In this document: positions 1 to 6,534 of the stretch, piece by piece
Position numbering within the stretch: the first letter of the stretch is position 1
How the letters are laid out: each line of letters starts with the position of its first letter
Source of the DNA: JASFJH01 sp050117725
Lineage (GTDB): Bacteria > Pseudomonadota > Gammaproteobacteria > AKS1
NCBI GenBank assembly: GCA_050117725.1
Contig: JASFME010000088.1
Location: forward strand, 1 to 8,586
DNA: 8,586 bases
Reading direction: 5' to 3'
Made by a program: the position numbers and the translations under genes
The notes under the pieces: model-generated
The model's input: only the letters and a program-made list of their open reading frames with translations
Told to the model about the DNA's origin: nothing
Databases searched by the model: none

Positions 1-1
1 G

Positions 2-817
2 CAGGGCAGCTTCCATGCCGAGCAGGCGATTGCCTATGGCACGCAACTGGTCGGCGGTGTGACGCCGGGCAAGGGCGGCCAGACGCACCTCGAACGGCCG
101 GTATTCAACACGGTACGCGAGGCGGTACGCGAGACCGGCGCGAACGCGACCATGATTTACGTGCCGGCGTCATTTGCCGCCGATGCCATCCTCGAGGCCG
201 CCGATGCCGGTATCGAAGTGATTGCCTGTATTACCGAGGGTATCCCGGTGCTTGATATGCTCAAGGTCAAGGCTGCACTGGCACATTATGATGCCCGCCT
301 GATTGGCCCGAATTGCCCGGGCATTATCACGCCGGGCGAGTGCAAGATTGGCATCATGCCCGGTTTCATCCACCAGCCAGGCAAGATCGGTATCGTGTCG
401 CGTTCCGGTACGCTCACGTATGAAGCCGTGCACCAGACGACGCAAAACGGTCTCGGCCAGAGTACCTGTATCGGTATCGGCGGTGACCCGATTCACGGCA
501 TGGACTTCGTCGACTGCCTGGCGCATTTCGAAACCGATCCGCAGACGCAGGGCATCGTCATGGTCGGCGAGATTGGCGGCACGGCAGAAGAAGCCGCCGC
601 CGAATTCATCAAGAGCCATGTGAGCAAACCGGTGGTGGCCTATATTGCCGGTGTCACGGCACCGCCGGGCAAACGTATGGGCCATGCCGGGGCGATCATC
701 GCCGGTGGCAAGGGCACGGCGGCGGAAAAATTCGCTGCGCTCGAGGCAGCCGGGGTCGGTATTGCGCGTTCGCCGGCCGACATCGGTGCACGCATGCTTG
801 AAGTGATGAACACATAA
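2..817 (+). CDS. sucD: Succinyl-CoA ligase [ADP-forming] subunit alpha, 5'-truncated by window edge
   Basis: This is the alpha subunit of succinyl-CoA synthetase. With SucB it interconverts succinyl-CoA and succinate with ADP/GDP phosphorylation in the cytoplasmic TCA cycle. The open frame runs in from the left edge. The first visible residues (QGSFHAEQAIAYGTQLVGGV, then TPGKGG) match the family's N-terminal CoA-binding Rossmann region, so about 15-20 residues are missing and the GTG at 59 is internal, not a start. Later blocks are typical: GPNCPG, the SRSGTLTYEA stretch, GIGGDP, and the GHAGAI motif whose His codon at 683-685 is the active-site histidine phosphorylated during catalysis. The C-terminus ends at the usual place after an ARSPADIG-type segment. 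sucC would be expected just upstream. The next gene, nadE, starts 24 bases downstream on the same strand, so co-transcription is plausible. Identification is very secure. Confidence 0.97.
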   Translation, partial: QGSFHAEQAIAYGTQLVGGVTPGKGGQTHLERPVFNTVREAVRETGANATMIYVPASFAADAILEAADAGIEVIACITEGIPVLDMLKVKAALAHYDARLIGPNCPGIITPGECKIGIMPGFIHQPGKIGIVSRSGTLTYEAVHQTTQNGLGQSTCIGIGGDPIHGMDFVDCLAHFETDPQTQGIVMVGEIGGTAEEAAAEFIKSHVSKPVVAYIAGVTAPPGKRMGHAGAIIAGGKGTAAEKFAALEAAGVGIARSPADIGARMLEVMNT

Positions 818-831
818 ACCTGCTCAGCCCG

Positions 832-836
832 GGAGG
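832..836 (+). promoter_or_regulatory. Ribosome binding site of nadE
   Basis: A GGAGG core lies five bases before the ATG at 842 and fixes the nadE start. No terminator is visible in the 24-base gap after sucD. Confidence 0.75.
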
Positions 837-841
837 GAAAC

Positions 842-2497
842 ATGGCAGACCGTCTCCGTATCGTCATGGCCCAGTTGGATTTGCTCGTCGGTGATGTCGA
901 GGGCAATGTCGATCGTATCCTTGCCGCGACCGTGCGTGCCCGTGACGAGCTGGCCGCGGATGCGGTCGTGTTTCCCGAACTGTGCCTGACCGGTTACCCC
1001 CCGGAAGACCTGTTACTGCGCCCCGGCCTGATATTCGCGAGCCTGCACGGCCTGGAGCGCCTCAAGCGCGACATCCAGGGCATCGACGTGATCGTCGGTT
1101 ACCCGCTGGAGGAAAGTGGTGGCCTGTATAACGCCGCCAGCCTGATTCGTGACGGGCAGATCATCACGACCTGTCACAAACAGCACCTGCCGAACTACAG
1201 CGTGTTCGACGAAATGCGTTACTTTGTTGCCGGGAAGCCTGCCGCCTGCATTGCCGATATCAAAGGCGTGCCGGTCGGTATCACGATCTGCGAGGATATC
1301 TGGTCGCCTGAACCGGTCGCGCAGGCAAAGGCTGCCGGTGCGCAGTTGGTCGTGAACCTGAATGCCTCGCCCTATCATCTGCAAAAGCGTGGCGAACGTG
1401 AGGCCGTGGTCGGTGAGCGGGCGCGTGACAACAACCTCCCCGTCATCTACGTGAACCTCGTCGGTGGCCAGGACGAACTCGTGTTCGATGGAGGATCCTT
1501 CGTCGTGGATGCACAGGGCAAGGTGACCCAGCATGCCCCGGCCTGGCAGGAAGAACTGTACCCCGTGGAACTCGATGTGGCTGACACGGTGGTGCCGAAA
1601 CCGGCCGCGATCGCGCCGGTCGAATCGGACGAGGCCAGCGCCTACGGTGCGCTCGTCACCGGCGTGCGCGATTACGTCAACAAGAACGGTTTTGCCGGCG
1701 TCGTGATCGGCCTGTCCGGCGGCATCGATTCGGCCCTGACGCTGGCCATTGCGGTCGATGCGATCGGCGCGGAGCGCGTCACCGGCATCTCCATGCCGTC
1801 ACGTTATACCGCGGACATGAGTATCGAAGATGCGCGTCTCCAGGCAGAAAGACTGGGCGTTCCTTTCCATATCATCCCGATCGAGCACAACTTCAGCTCG
1901 TTTCTGGAAAGCCTGGCACCGTTGTTCGAGGGTCTGCCGGTCGATACCACGGAGGAGAATATCCAGGCGCGTTGTCGCGGTGTGATCCTCATGGCCGTGG
2001 CCAACAAGAAACGCAATATTGTATTGACCACGGGCAACAAGAGTGAAATGTCGGTCGGTTATGCGACCCTGTACGGTGATATGGCCGGTGGTTTTGATGT
2101 GCTCAAGGATGTCCCGAAATTGCTCGTGTACCGTATCGCCAGATATGTTAACCGCGATAAGGAAATTATCCCGCAACGTGTGATTGAACGGCCGCCGAGC
2201 GCCGAGCTGGCACCGGACCAGAAGGACATCGACAGTCTGCCGCCGTACGAGGTGCTCGATCCGATTCTTGAGATGTATGTCGAACAGGATCACTCGCTCG
2301 AAGAGATTGTTGCCGCCGGTTTTGAGCAGGACACGGTGGCACGGGTCATCCGCATGGTCGACCGCAATGAATACAAGCGTCGCCAGGCACCACCGGGCGT
2401 ACGCATTACGCGAAGAGCCTTCGGCCGGGATCGGCGTTACCCGATTACTTCGGGTTACCGGAGCTCACGCTGTGACGGGCCGACCCGTCGCAAATAA
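842..2497 (+). CDS. nadE: Glutamine-dependent NAD(+) synthetase
   Basis: The enzyme converts deamido-NAD+ to NAD+ using ATP and ammonia taken from glutamine, the last step of NAD synthesis. Two domains are visible. The N-terminal nitrilase-type glutaminase covers about residues 5-250 and has the Glu-Lys-Cys triad at E46 (FPELCLTGYPPEDL), K113 (HKQHLPNYSVFDE) and C150 (ITICEDIW). The C-terminal synthetase has the ATP pyrophosphatase P-loop SGGIDS at 292-297, then TTGNKSEMSVGYATLYGDMAGG and the conserved PPSAELAPDQKD region. The family-typical ending (NEYKRRQAPPGVRIT...FGRDRRYPITSGYR) is complete and is followed by about ten extra residues (SSRCDGPTRRK) with no family look. The length of 551 residues is close to normal for the two-domain form. 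It lies between sucD and glnB on the same strand. The glnB neighbour is meaningful because PII proteins are reported to control this enzyme class in some bacteria. Confidence 0.97.
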   Translation: MADRLRIVMAQLDLLVGDVEGNVDRILAATVRARDELAADAVVFPELCLTGYPPEDLLLRPGLIFASLHGLERLKRDIQGIDVIVGYPLEESGGLYNAASLIRDGQIITTCHKQHLPNYSVFDEMRYFVAGKPAACIADIKGVPVGITICEDIWSPEPVAQAKAAGAQLVVNLNASPYHLQKRGEREAVVGERARDNNLPVIYVNLVGGQDELVFDGGSFVVDAQGKVTQHAPAWQEELYPVELDVADTVVPKPAAIAPVESDEASAYGALVTGVRDYVNKNGFAGVVIGLSGGIDSALTLAIAVDAIGAERVTGISMPSRYTADMSIEDARLQAERLGVPFHIIPIEHNFSSFLESLAPLFEGLPVDTTEENIQARCRGVILMAVANKKRNIVLTTGNKSEMSVGYATLYGDMAGGFDVLKDVPKLLVYRIARYVNRDKEIIPQRVIERPPSAELAPDQKDIDSLPPYEVLDPILEMYVEQDHSLEEIVAAGFEQDTVARVIRMVDRNEYKRRQAPPGVRITRRAFGRDRRYPITSGYRSSRCDGPTRRK

Positions 2498-2557
2498 CAG
2501 GACTGCCGGAGGTGCACATTTGCCCGCAGATGGTTTACGCTAGCAATATAGCTGGGT

Positions 2558-2561
2558 GGAG
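2558..2561 (+). promoter_or_regulatory. Ribosome binding site deciding the glnB start
   Basis: GGAG lies six bases before the ATG at 2568. The upstream in-frame GTG at 2556 overlaps this site and has no Shine-Dalgarno sequence of its own, so 2568 is the start. Confidence 0.7.
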
Positions 2562-2567
2562 AAGAGT

Positions 2568-2906
2568 ATGAAAAAAGTAGAAGCAATCATAAAACCGTTC
2601 AAACTCGATGATGTCCGGGAAGCGCTTTCCGAGATTGGCATTACCGGCATGACGGCCATCGAGGTCAAGGGCTTCGGGCGGCAGAAAGGCCACACCGAAC
2701 TCTACCGGGGTGCCGAATATGTCGTGGATTTCCTGCCCAAGGTCAAGCTCGAACTTGTGGTCGCCGAGGATCAGGTGGAGCGCTGTATCGAAACAATCAC
2801 CGAGGCAGCCCGTACCGGCAAGATCGGTGATGGCAAGATATTTGTCACCGCGGTTGAACAGGTGGTGAGGATCCGTACCGGTGAGACTGGCCGCGACGCA
2901 ATCTGA
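2568..2906 (+). CDS. glnB: Nitrogen regulatory protein P-II
   Basis: This is a PII signal protein, a trimer that binds ATP/ADP and 2-oxoglutarate. It reports nitrogen and energy status to targets such as GlnE, NtrB, AmtB or, in some bacteria, NAD synthetase. The start at 2568 gives 112 residues, exactly the standard length. The N-terminus MKKVEAIIKPFKLDDVREAL is classical. The T-loop carries Tyr51 (in RGAEYVVDF), the uridylylation site used by GlnD in proteobacteria. The B-loop region around TGKIGDGKIFV and the C-terminal RIRTGE nucleotide-contact segment are both present. The GlnB versus GlnK choice rests on context: no amtB is adjacent, which favours GlnB. A 70-base gap separates it from nadE, so it may be read through from nadE or have its own promoter. 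A strong terminator follows. Confidence 0.95.
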   Translation: MKKVEAIIKPFKLDDVREALSEIGITGMTAIEVKGFGRQKGHTELYRGAEYVVDFLPKVKLELVVAEDQVERCIETITEAARTGKIGDGKIFVTAVEQVVRIRTGETGRDAI

Positions 2907-2924
2907 TTAAACCGCCTGCGGTAT

Positions 2925-2954
2925 AAAAAAACGCCGCGTTTGCGGCGTTTTTTT
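2925..2954. terminator. Bidirectional intrinsic terminator between glnB and bamD
   Basis: A perfect 7-bp GC-rich stem (2931-2937 with 2942-2948, loop GTTT) is flanked by six A on the left and six T on the right, which extend the pairing. Read on the plus strand it ends in a U-tract after glnB. Read on the minus strand the A-run becomes the U-tract after bamD. It sits 18 bases past the glnB stop and 4 bases past the bamD stop, so it can terminate both convergent genes. Confidence 0.92.
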
Positions 2955-2958
2955 ATGT

Positions 2959-3753
2959 TTATTGCGCGACCGGTATGGCCTCGATGCGGGCGATTTCCGG
3001 GTGGTCCGGGTAGTTCAGGCGCAGTACCCGCAGTGAATCGTCGGCCAGATCCTGCAGGCCGAGCAACCTGTAGGCTTTCGCCATAATGGCCAGCCCCTTC
3101 GGCACGGCGGTCGTGCGCTGGTAGTTCTCGACCACGTACTTGGCGCGGTTGGCCGCAGCAACGTAGGCATCACGGCGCATGTAGTAATTGGCCACATGGA
3201 TCTCGTATTCGGCGAGGTTGTTGCGCAGGAAGATCATGCGTTGCCGCGCATCCTTGACGTACTTGCTCTGCGGGTAACGCTTGAGCAGGATGGTGAAATC
3301 ATCAAACGAGGCACGTGCCGTGCCCGGATCACGCTGGGTCGGATCCTGCGGCAGGTATTTTGAGATCAGGTCACGGCCCGCATTGAAATTGACCAGCCCC
3401 TTCAGGTAATACATGTAATCAATGTTCGGGTGGCGCGGGTAGAGCTTGATGAAGCGATCCGCGGCAGCCAGGGCTGACTCCGGTTCGTCGTACTTGTAAT
3501 AAGCGTAGGCAATTTCGATTTGCGCCTGCTGGGCGTACTTGCCGAAGGGATAGCGTGCCTCAAGAATTTCGTAATACTTGATCGCTTCTTCGTAGTCGCC
3601 TTCGCCCAGGGCTTTTTTCGCTTCGGCGTAGAATTTGCTCGCTGACCAGTCCTTGGTGACATCGATCTGTTCCGGGATCAGGGAGCAGCCGCTCAGCATG
3701 AAAGTTGCCAGCAGGCCGCTAAGTACAAGTTTGGCAAGGCCTTGAATGCGCAT
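2959..3753 (-). CDS. bamD: Outer membrane protein assembly factor BamD (lipoprotein)
   Basis: BamD is the essential lipoprotein of the BAM complex. It binds BamA on the periplasmic face of the outer membrane and helps insert beta-barrel proteins. The 264-residue product starts with a lipoprotein signal peptide: a short basic start, a hydrophobic stretch, then lipobox LSGC with the lipidated Cys at position 23. Ser at +2 predicts outer-membrane sorting. The mature part shows TPR-type helical repeats with strong BamD signatures: FYAEAKKALGEGDYEEAIKY, LEARYPFGKYAQQAQIE, AYAYYKYDEPESALAAADRF, LYPRHPNIDYMYYLKGL and the later YPQSKYVKDA block. The length is slightly above the E. coli protein. The start is set by the signal peptide, although the Shine-Dalgarno sequence is poor. 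It is divergent from rluD with 66 bases between, the same arrangement as in E. coli. Confidence 0.97.
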   Translation of the reverse strand: MRIQGLAKLVLSGLLATFMLSGCSLIPEQIDVTKDWSASKFYAEAKKALGEGDYEEAIKYYEILEARYPFGKYAQQAQIEIAYAYYKYDEPESALAAADRFIKLYPRHPNIDYMYYLKGLVNFNAGRDLISKYLPQDPTQRDPGTARASFDDFTILLKRYPQSKYVKDARQRMIFLRNNLAEYEIHVANYYMRRDAYVAAANRAKYVVENYQRTTAVPKGLAIMAKAYRLLGLQDLADDSLRVLRLNYPDHPEIARIEAIPVAQ

Positions 3754-3786
3754 TGTGTTAGTGTATCCGGTTTATGCAGGTCACAT

Positions 3787-3815
3787 ATTGTGCGTCATTG
3801 TGCCCGAGAACTCAA
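3787..3815 (-). promoter_or_regulatory. Candidate sigma-70 promoter for bamD
   Basis: On the minus strand, TTGAGT (3815-3810) and CACAAT (3792-3787) are separated by 17 bases. Each matches 4 of 6 consensus positions, and they would put the transcript start roughly 25-30 bases before the bamD ATG. This is a by-eye match in a 66-base divergent gap that must hold at least one promoter. Confidence 0.35.
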
Positions 3816-3819
3816 AGAC

Positions 3820-4785
3820 ATGATGGAATCGCAGTCAATCGAGCTGAATATTCCCGACAGCCTGGCCGGACGGCGCCTGGACCAGGCGCTGGCCGGGTTG
3901 CTGCCGGACTTTTCCCGGGCACGTCTGCAACAGTGGATCAAGAATGGCCAGGTCCTTGTCGACGGCCAGCAGTGGCGGCCGAAAGATACCGTGCATGGCG
4001 GTGAACAGGTGACGGTGCTGGCCGAGTTCGAGGTGCAGACCGTCTGGCAGCCGCAGTCCATCCCGCTCGACATCGTCTATGAAGATGAGGCCATTATTGT
4101 CATCAACAAACCGGCCGGCATGGTCGTGCACCCGGCAGCCGGCAACCCGGATGGCACGCTGGTCAACGCACTGCTGCACTATGCGCCAGAGCTGGAGCAG
4201 GTCGCGCGTGGCGGTATTATCCACCGCCTCGACAAGGACACGAGCGGCCTGCTGGTCGTGGCGCGCACGCCGGTGGCACAGAAATACCTCGTCGAACATC
4301 TGCAGGCACGCGCCATGCACCGCGAATACGAGGCGATTGCGACAGGCGTGTTTACCGCCGGTGGCACGGTCGATGCACCGATTGCCCGGCATCCGCGTTC
4401 CCGTATGCGCATGGCGGTGGTGGCCGGTGGCAAGGAAGCGGTGACCCATTACCGCGTGATTGAACGCTTCCGTGCCCACACGCATATCCGTTGCCTGCTC
4501 GAAACCGGCCGTACCCACCAGATCCGGGTGCATATGGCACATATCCATCATGCCTTGCTCGGTGACCCGGTCTACGGTGGCCGCCTGAAATTGCCGCCAC
4601 AGGCTGACGCGGCATTTGCCGAGGCGCTGCGCGCCTTCAAGCGCCAGGCACTGCATGCCGCACGGCTCGAACTTGACCACCCCCTGAGCGGCGAGCACAT
4701 GAGCTGGCAGGCGGCGTTACCCGAAGACATGCAGCACTTGTTGCGCGTCCTGCGTGCCGATCGCGAGGCGCATGATGTCGAGTGA
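3820..4785 (+). CDS. rluD: 23S rRNA pseudouridine(1911/1915/1917) synthase
   Basis: RluD isomerises three uridines in helix 69 of 23S rRNA, a modification needed for normal ribosome assembly and termination. The start at 3820 (ATGATG; the next ATG is at 3823) gives 321 residues, close to the 326 of E. coli. An N-terminal S4 RNA-binding domain covers roughly residues 12-75 (GRRLDQALAGLLPDFSRARLQQWIKNGQVLVDG). The RluA-type catalytic domain follows, with KPAGMVVHPAAGN, then HRLDKDTSGLLVV carrying the catalytic Asp at residue 138, and later the RTHQIRVHMAHIHHALLGDPVYG block. The frame is open back to 3742, but that extension would overlap the bamD start codon and shows no homology-like sequence. 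The Shine-Dalgarno sequence is weak. The gene overlaps the start of pgeF, so the two are very likely co-transcribed and translationally coupled. Confidence 0.96.
   Translation: MMESQSIELNIPDSLAGRRLDQALAGLLPDFSRARLQQWIKNGQVLVDGQQWRPKDTVHGGEQVTVLAEFEVQTVWQPQSIPLDIVYEDEAIIVINKPAGMVVHPAAGNPDGTLVNALLHYAPELEQVARGGIIHRLDKDTSGLLVVARTPVAQKYLVEHLQARAMHREYEAIATGVFTAGGTVDAPIARHPRSRMRMAVVAGGKEAVTHYRVIERFRAHTHIRCLLETGRTHQIRVHMAHIHHALLGDPVYGGRLKLPPQADAAFAEALRAFKRQALHAARLELDHPLSGEHMSWQAALPEDMQHLLRVLRADREAHDVE
4765..4768 (+). promoter_or_regulatory. Ribosome binding site of pgeF inside rluD
   Basis: GAGG within the last codons of rluD lies six bases before the ATG at 4775 and only three before the alternative ATG at 4772, so spacing favours 4775. 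Confidence 0.55.
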
Positions 4786-5539
4786 GCAACACCTTGCCAG
4801 TTGGCTGGCGGCAGACTGGCCGGCGCCGGCATGTGTGCGCGCCGGGATCACGACCCGGCAGGGAGGCGTGAGCCGGCCGCCGTATGACAGTTTCAACCTG
4901 GCCATGCATGTCGGCGATGCAGCCGGGGCGGTCGAGCAGAATCGACGTCTGTTTGCCAGGGCGCATAATTTGCCCGCCGAACCGTGCTGGCTGGAGCAGG
5001 TGCATGGCAGTCGCGTCATTGATGCCGCCCGGGCAAGCGGGGTGCCGCAGGCCGATGCGGCATTTACGACACAGGCCGCCGTCGTCTGTGCCGTGCTCAC
5101 GGCCGACTGTTTGCCGGTCATGTTCTGTACACGGGAAGGACACGGCGTGGCGGCGGCCCACGCCGGGTGGCGTGGCCTCGCCGCTGGCGTGCTCGAAGCG
5201 ACGCTCACTGCATTGTGCGAGGCAAGCGGCACGTCACCGTCAACACTGCTGGCCTGGCTCGGTCCGGCGATTGGCCCGCAGGCTTTCGAGGTGGGCGAGG
5301 AGGTGCGCGCGGCCTTTATGGCCATCGACCCGGCAAGTCGGGCCGCCTTTACCGGCAACCGCCCCGGCCATTACCTGGCAGATATGTATGCACTTGCCCG
5401 CTTACTGCTCGCCCGACAGGGAGTGACTGCGATCTATGGCGGTGGGCACTGCACGCTGAACGAGCCGCAGCGGTTTTATTCCTACCGCCGGGAGAAAATC
5501 ACGGGGCGTATGGCGAGTTGTATCTGGATCGATGCTTGA
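4775..5539 (+). CDS. pgeF: Peptidoglycan editing factor / purine nucleoside phosphorylase, YfiH-LACC1 family
   Basis: This is a member of the YfiH/PgeF (DUF152) family of multicopper-oxidoreductase-like proteins. Members phosphorolyse purine nucleosides, and E. coli YfiH is also reported to keep wrong amino acids out of UDP-MurNAc peptides. The conserved metal and active-site triad is visible: H77 in EQVHGS, C112 in TADCLPVMF and H129 in AAHAGWRG, at nearly the same positions as His71, Cys107 and His124 of YfiH. Other family blocks are ITTRQGGVS, DSFNLA, GPAIGP and the C-terminal YGGGHCTLNEPQRFYSYRRE. The product is 254 residues, or 255 if the ATG at 4772 is used. It overlaps the 3' end of rluD by 11 bases, repeating the rluD-yfiH order of E. 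coli. The exact physiological substrate cannot be told from sequence. Confidence 0.94.
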   Translation: MSSEQHLASWLAADWPAPACVRAGITTRQGGVSRPPYDSFNLAMHVGDAAGAVEQNRRLFARAHNLPAEPCWLEQVHGSRVIDAARASGVPQADAAFTTQAAVVCAVLTADCLPVMFCTREGHGVAAAHAGWRGLAAGVLEATLTALCEASGTSPSTLLAWLGPAIGPQAFEVGEEVRAAFMAIDPASRAAFTGNRPGHYLADMYALARLLLARQGVTAIYGGGHCTLNEPQRFYSYRREKITGRMASCIWIDA

Positions 5540-5609
5540 ACGCTATTACGCTATCCGCACGTACAGGTTTTCCGTTATGCTAGCCGGCTGTTAAAGACGG
5601 GGTTACCGC

Positions 5610-6413
5610 ATGTCATTACTTGGCTTGATTATTATTTTCTCGCTGGTCGGCGGCCTGGCCAGCGTTATACTGGCCTCGACCTTCCTGTTGTTGCACGAAA
5701 CATCACGTAGTCGCTTGATCCCGCACCTGGTCAGTTTCGCGATCGGCGCCCTGCTGGGTGCGGCGTTTCTCGCCCTGTTGCCGCATGCGTTGCTTGGCCC
5801 GGGCGTACGTGACCTGCATGACATTACCCTGACCGTATTGCTTGGCATCCTCGCATTTTTCCTGCTGGAAAAACTCGTGTTGTGGCGACATTGCCACCAC
5901 AGTGAGTGTGAAGTGCACGGTGCCGAAGATGAACATGCCGGCACGCATGTCGCCAGCCATCATGCCCCGGCGGCCGGTACCTTGATCCTGATCGGTGACA
6001 CGATGCATAACCTCGTCGATGGCGTGCTGATCGCGGCGGCGTTCCTGACCGATGAACACCTCGGTATTGTTACCGCGATCGCGGTGGCGACGCACGAGAT
6101 CCCGCAGGAACTCGGCGACTTTTCCATCCTGCTGCACAGCGGTTACAGCCGGGCGCGGGCCTTGCTGTACAACATCCTGTCGAGTCTCGCCACGCTGATC
6201 GGTGCGGTGGCAGCGTATTACGCGATGAGCGATGTGCAGCACATCGTGCCGTACGTGTTGGCGATTGCCGCGGCAAGCTTTATCTATATCGCCGTGGCGG
6301 ACCTGATCCCTGGCCTGCACGAACGCACCGCGGCGCGTGATTCGTTCAAGCAGATCGCATTGATCCTTGCCGGCGTAGTCGTGATTTATGTCGCGCACTC
6401 GACGCTGCACTGA
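5610..6413 (+). CDS. ZIP-family divalent metal (zinc) transporter
   Basis: This is an inner-membrane protein of the ZIP family, which normally carries Zn2+ or other divalent metals toward the cytoplasm. The 267 residues form about seven or eight hydrophobic segments, starting directly at the N-terminus (LLGLIIIFSLVGGLASVILA). The two diagnostic metal-site helices are present: HNLVDG at residues 133-138 and HEIPQELGD at 162-170. Between the third and fourth segments is a cytoplasmic-type loop rich in His, Cys and acidic residues (H94, C95, H96, H97, C100, H103, H109, H113, H117, H118), a common metal-sensing or chelating loop in this family. In the second motif the usual HEIPHE reads HEIPQE, with Gln166 replacing His. 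The HEIP..LGDF flavour resembles the LIV-1/ZIP7-ZIP13 branch more than ZupT. It begins 70 bases after pgeF. The metal specificity is inferred, not shown. Confidence 0.9.
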   Translation: MSLLGLIIIFSLVGGLASVILASTFLLLHETSRSRLIPHLVSFAIGALLGAAFLALLPHALLGPGVRDLHDITLTVLLGILAFFLLEKLVLWRHCHHSECEVHGAEDEHAGTHVASHHAPAAGTLILIGDTMHNLVDGVLIAAAFLTDEHLGIVTAIAVATHEIPQELGDFSILLHSGYSRARALLYNILSSLATLIGAVAAYYAMSDVQHIVPYVLAIAAASFIYIAVADLIPGLHERTAARDSFKQIALILAGVVVIYVAHSTLH

Positions 6414-6441
6414 TGCAGAAATGATGAATGCAGAATGATGA
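6413..6441 (+). repeat. Abutting tandem duplication after the ZIP gene stop
   Basis: Two copies of ATGCAGAA(A)TGATGA lie exactly back to back: 15 bases at 6413-6427 and 14 bases at 6428-6441, differing by one A. The first copy starts in the last base of the ZIP stop codon. The second overlaps the left arm of the inverted repeat at 6436-6471. The origin is unknown. Confidence 0.75.
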
Positions 6442-6471
6442 TTGATGATCGGTTGCGTTCATCAATCATCA
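6436..6471. repeat. Perfect 13-bp inverted repeat with 10-base loop
   Basis: The arm TGATGATTGATGA (6436-6448) is exactly complementary to 6459-6471, around the loop TCGGTTGCGT. It lies between the ZIP gene and the TM2-pilin gene. No T-run follows directly; the next T-rich stretch begins about 18 bases on, so it is a poor intrinsic terminator. It could be a protein-binding site, an mRNA-stabilising hairpin or part of a dispersed repeat. The stretch is much more AT-rich than the flanking genes. Confidence 0.8.
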
Positions 6472-6520
6472 CCCAGCAATCATAAATCTGTATTTTTATG
6501 CCATACTCTTTTTTATAAAG

Positions 6521-6530
6521 AGGAGAGGGG
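6521..6530 (+). promoter_or_regulatory. Strong ribosome binding site of the TM2-pilin gene
   Basis: The purine run AGGAGAGGGG ends four bases before the ATG at 6535; the AGGAG core is nine bases away. It decides this start over in-frame codons further up, which would translate through the inverted repeat. Confidence 0.75.
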
Positions 6531-6534
6531 CAGC

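Noticed and set aside
59..817. sucD starting at the GTG at 59
   Set aside because: The frame is open to the left edge and encodes conserved SucD sequence before this codon, so the gene is truncated by the window rather than starting here.
2511..2523. Possible sigma-54 promoter before glnB (GG...GC pattern in GGTGCACATTTGC)
   Set aside because: The spacing between GG and GC is nine bases instead of the required ten, and the rest of the TGGCAC half is poorly matched.
3742..3819. Longer N-terminus for rluD
   Set aside because: It would overlap the bamD start, has no ribosome binding site and does not look like RluD; the family length fits a start at 3820.
3835..4698. Long minus-strand open frame of 287 codons opposite rluD
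   Set aside because: It is the antisense shadow of a GC-rich gene: His/Arg-rich, low-complexity translation with no recognisable motif or ribosome binding site.
5576..5581. TATGCT as a -10 box for the ZIP gene
   Set aside because: The bases about 17 positions upstream do not resemble a -35 element, so I could not support a promoter here.
5703..6410. Minus-strand open frame of 235 codons opposite the ZIP gene
   Set aside because: An antisense shadow with charged, motif-free translation; the plus-strand ZIP protein has clear family motifs.
6442..6534. Longer N-terminus for the TM2-pilin protein
   Set aside because: It would translate through the inverted repeat and the Shine-Dalgarno sequence; the strong site at 6521-6530 supports ATG 6535.
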